Shown here one piece after another: positions 62,311 through 64,000 of a stretch of DNA of 64,000 bases (position 1 is its first letter; every line of letters begins with the position of its first letter). The position numbers and the translations under genes are program-made. The DNA is from Takakia lepidozioides (lineage: Eukaryota > Streptophyta > Takakiopsida > Takakiales > Takakiaceae): positions 43,319,053-43,383,052 of the forward strand of contig CM060732.1 in NCBI GenBank assembly GCA_030704615.1, read 5' to 3'. The notes beneath the pieces were generated by a model. That model was not told where the DNA came from and did not search any database. It worked only from the letters and a program-made list of their open reading frames with translations.

Positions 62311-64000
62311 CGGAAATACGGCGCCGCATTTCCGTATTGCATCTTGGTCATGCACCAGAGCGACGGAAATGCGGCACCGAGTTTCCGTCCGGGGGAAACC
62401 TTTATACTCTCCAGAACGGAAATGCGGTAACGCATTTCCATCCAGCAAGCACGGTATGTGAAGGTGGAACGGAAATGCGGTACCGCATTTCCGTTCTGAT
62501 GAAGAATTATGAACAACGGGAACAGAAATGCGGCACCGCATTTCCGTCCGAGTCGCACTTTTCCGACATTTCAGAACGGAAAAGCGGCGCCGCATTTCCA
62601 TTTTGTATCTGATGCATGGAGCTGAGGGATAGAAATGCTGCAGCACATTTCCGTCCTTAAAAGACATTCATACTCTCCAGAACGGAAATGCGGTACCGCA
62701 TTTTCATTCAACAAGCACGGTATGTGAAGGTGGAACGGAAATGCGGTACCGCATTTCCGTTCTGATTGAGATTTACGAACAAGGGAACAGAAATGCGGCA
62801 CCGCATTTCCGTCCGAGTCGCACTTTTCGACATTCCAGAACGGAAATGCGGCGCCGCATTTCCATTTTGTATCTGATGAATGGAGCTGAGGGATAGAAAT
62901 GCTGCAGCACATTTCCGTCCTTAAAAGACATTCATACTCTCCAGAACGGAAATGCGGTACCGCATTTTCATTCAACAAGCACGGTATGTGAAGGTGGAAC
63001 GGAAATGCGGTACCGCATTTCCGTTCTGATTGAGATTTACGAACAACGGGAACAGAAATGCGGCACCGCATTTCCGTCCGAGTCGCACTTTTCGATTCCA
63101 GAACGGAAATGCGGCGCCGCATTTCCATTTTGTATCTGATGCATGGAGCCGAGTGCGATTCGACAGCTTCATACAGCGCAATTCCGACCGCTTGAGACAT
63201 TCATACTATCCAGAACGGAAATGCGGCAACGCATTTCCGTTCTGACTGAAATCTGAACTAAAATGCGGCACCATATTTCCATCCGAGTCGCACCAACCAA
63301 CATTCCAGAACGGAAATGCGGTACCGCATTTCCGTTCTGACTGAAAATCGTGAACCGTCGGAACTGAAATGCGGCAACGGATTTCCATCCGAGTCGCACT
63401 TCCCAACATTCCAGAACGGAATGTATTAGATTCAAAAGGGAAATGCGGCACCGCATTTCCGTTCTGATGAAATATCCTGAAACCTCGGAACTGAAATGCG
63501 GTACCGCATTTCCGTCGGAGTCGCACCTTCCGACATTCCAAAACGGAAATGCGGCGCCGCATTTCCGTTTTGTATGTGAGGCATGGAGCTGTGGAACGAA
63601 AATGCGGCACGGCATTTCCGCCAGCGTCAGACGTTAATACTCTACAGAACGGAAATGCGGTACCGCATTTCCATTCTGACTGAAAATCGTGCGCAACGGG
63701 AACAGAAATCCGGCACCGCATTTCCGTTCCAGTCGCACCTTCCGACATTCTAGAACGGAAATGCGGCGCCGCATTTCCGTTTTGTATATTGGGCCTGGAG
63801 CTGTGCTACGAAAATGTGTAGCAGCATTTCCATACATGTGAGACCTTCAAAGTTTCCGGATTTATGTCCAGGTGAGACCTCTATACTTTCCCGAACGGAA
63901 ATGTGGCACGGCATTTCCATTCATCATGTAACGGATGTGAAGTGGGAACGGAAATGCGGTACCGCATTTCCGTTCACATTGAAAATCATGAACCACGGGA
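62311..64000. repeat. Array of ~30 palindromes (GGAAATGCGG / CCGCATTTCC) in a five-unit higher-order repeat
   Basis: Each palindrome has the arm GGAAATGCGG, a two-base centre (TA, CA, CG) and the inverted arm CCGCATTTCC, often extended by flanking AAC and GTT. Spacing is about 52 bases. Five different spacers follow in fixed order, so the whole pattern repeats every 264-265 bases (62469, 62733, 62998). Right of 63.2 kb the order decays. The array begins about 400 bases upstream of the transposase start and leaves the window at the right. Confidence 0.95.

Noticed and set aside
62196..63837. Long open frames over the palindrome array (up to 209 codons)
   Set aside because: They translate the repeat itself (GNAVPHFRS-type periods) in several frames of both strands and carry no protein signature.
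62311..64000. CRISPR-like array (26-bp repeats, ~26-bp spacers)
   Set aside because: The repeats are palindromes that diverge freely, the spacers recur in a fixed five-part order, and the DNA is eukaryotic. It is a satellite or transposon terminus.

Overview
This is a 64 kb draft-assembly window (500 N at 39438-39937) of a nuclear eukaryotic genome from the green lineage. The evidence is plant-type gene families with many GT-AG introns: a MYND-type UBP15/16-like deubiquitinase, an ankyrin-PGG membrane protein, coatomer beta', a plant-like UreD and an F-box/LRR protein. Dense transposon debris and diverged introns suit a large, repeat-rich streptophyte genome. A charophyte such as Chara is my guess, but the sequence alone does not prove it.

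Layout. 1-25 kb is gene-rich. A UBP deubiquitinase (-, 3' end off the left edge) and an unrecognised multi-exon gene (-) are followed by a 75-bp tandem repeat block and an ankyrin-PGG gene (+). That gene converges on the 23-exon coatomer beta' gene COPB2 (-). 25-34 kb is transposon debris: a CTGGTAT-rich element, two transposase relics, an LTR end, and a broken plus-strand gene whose C-terminal half looks like a beta-class amino-methyltransferase fold, with a Gypsy fragment inserted in it. 35-38.4 kb holds an F-box/LRR gene (+) and ureD (-). 40-45.5 kb holds degenerate coding remnants, an FCP1/HAD-phosphatase-like exon and a very G-rich minisatellite. 47-56.5 kb is a decayed Gypsy retrotransposon (-) with a CACAGCC minisatellite in its leader and an LTR-like right end. 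56.6-57.2 kb is the 3' end of a second methyltransferase-like copy. 58.3-61.9 kb is a large SWIM-zinc-finger MULE-like transposase (-). 62.3-64 kb is an array of about 30 palindromes that runs off the right edge.

The host genes are unrelated housekeeping or signalling genes and form no pathway. The most unusual material is the transposon system on the right: transposase, palindromic arrays beside it, and a multicopy methyltransferase-like gene next to the same transposase family at two places. A second theme is that four host genes and the transposase all carry single-base indels that break otherwise intact reading frames, which points to consensus errors or recent decay.
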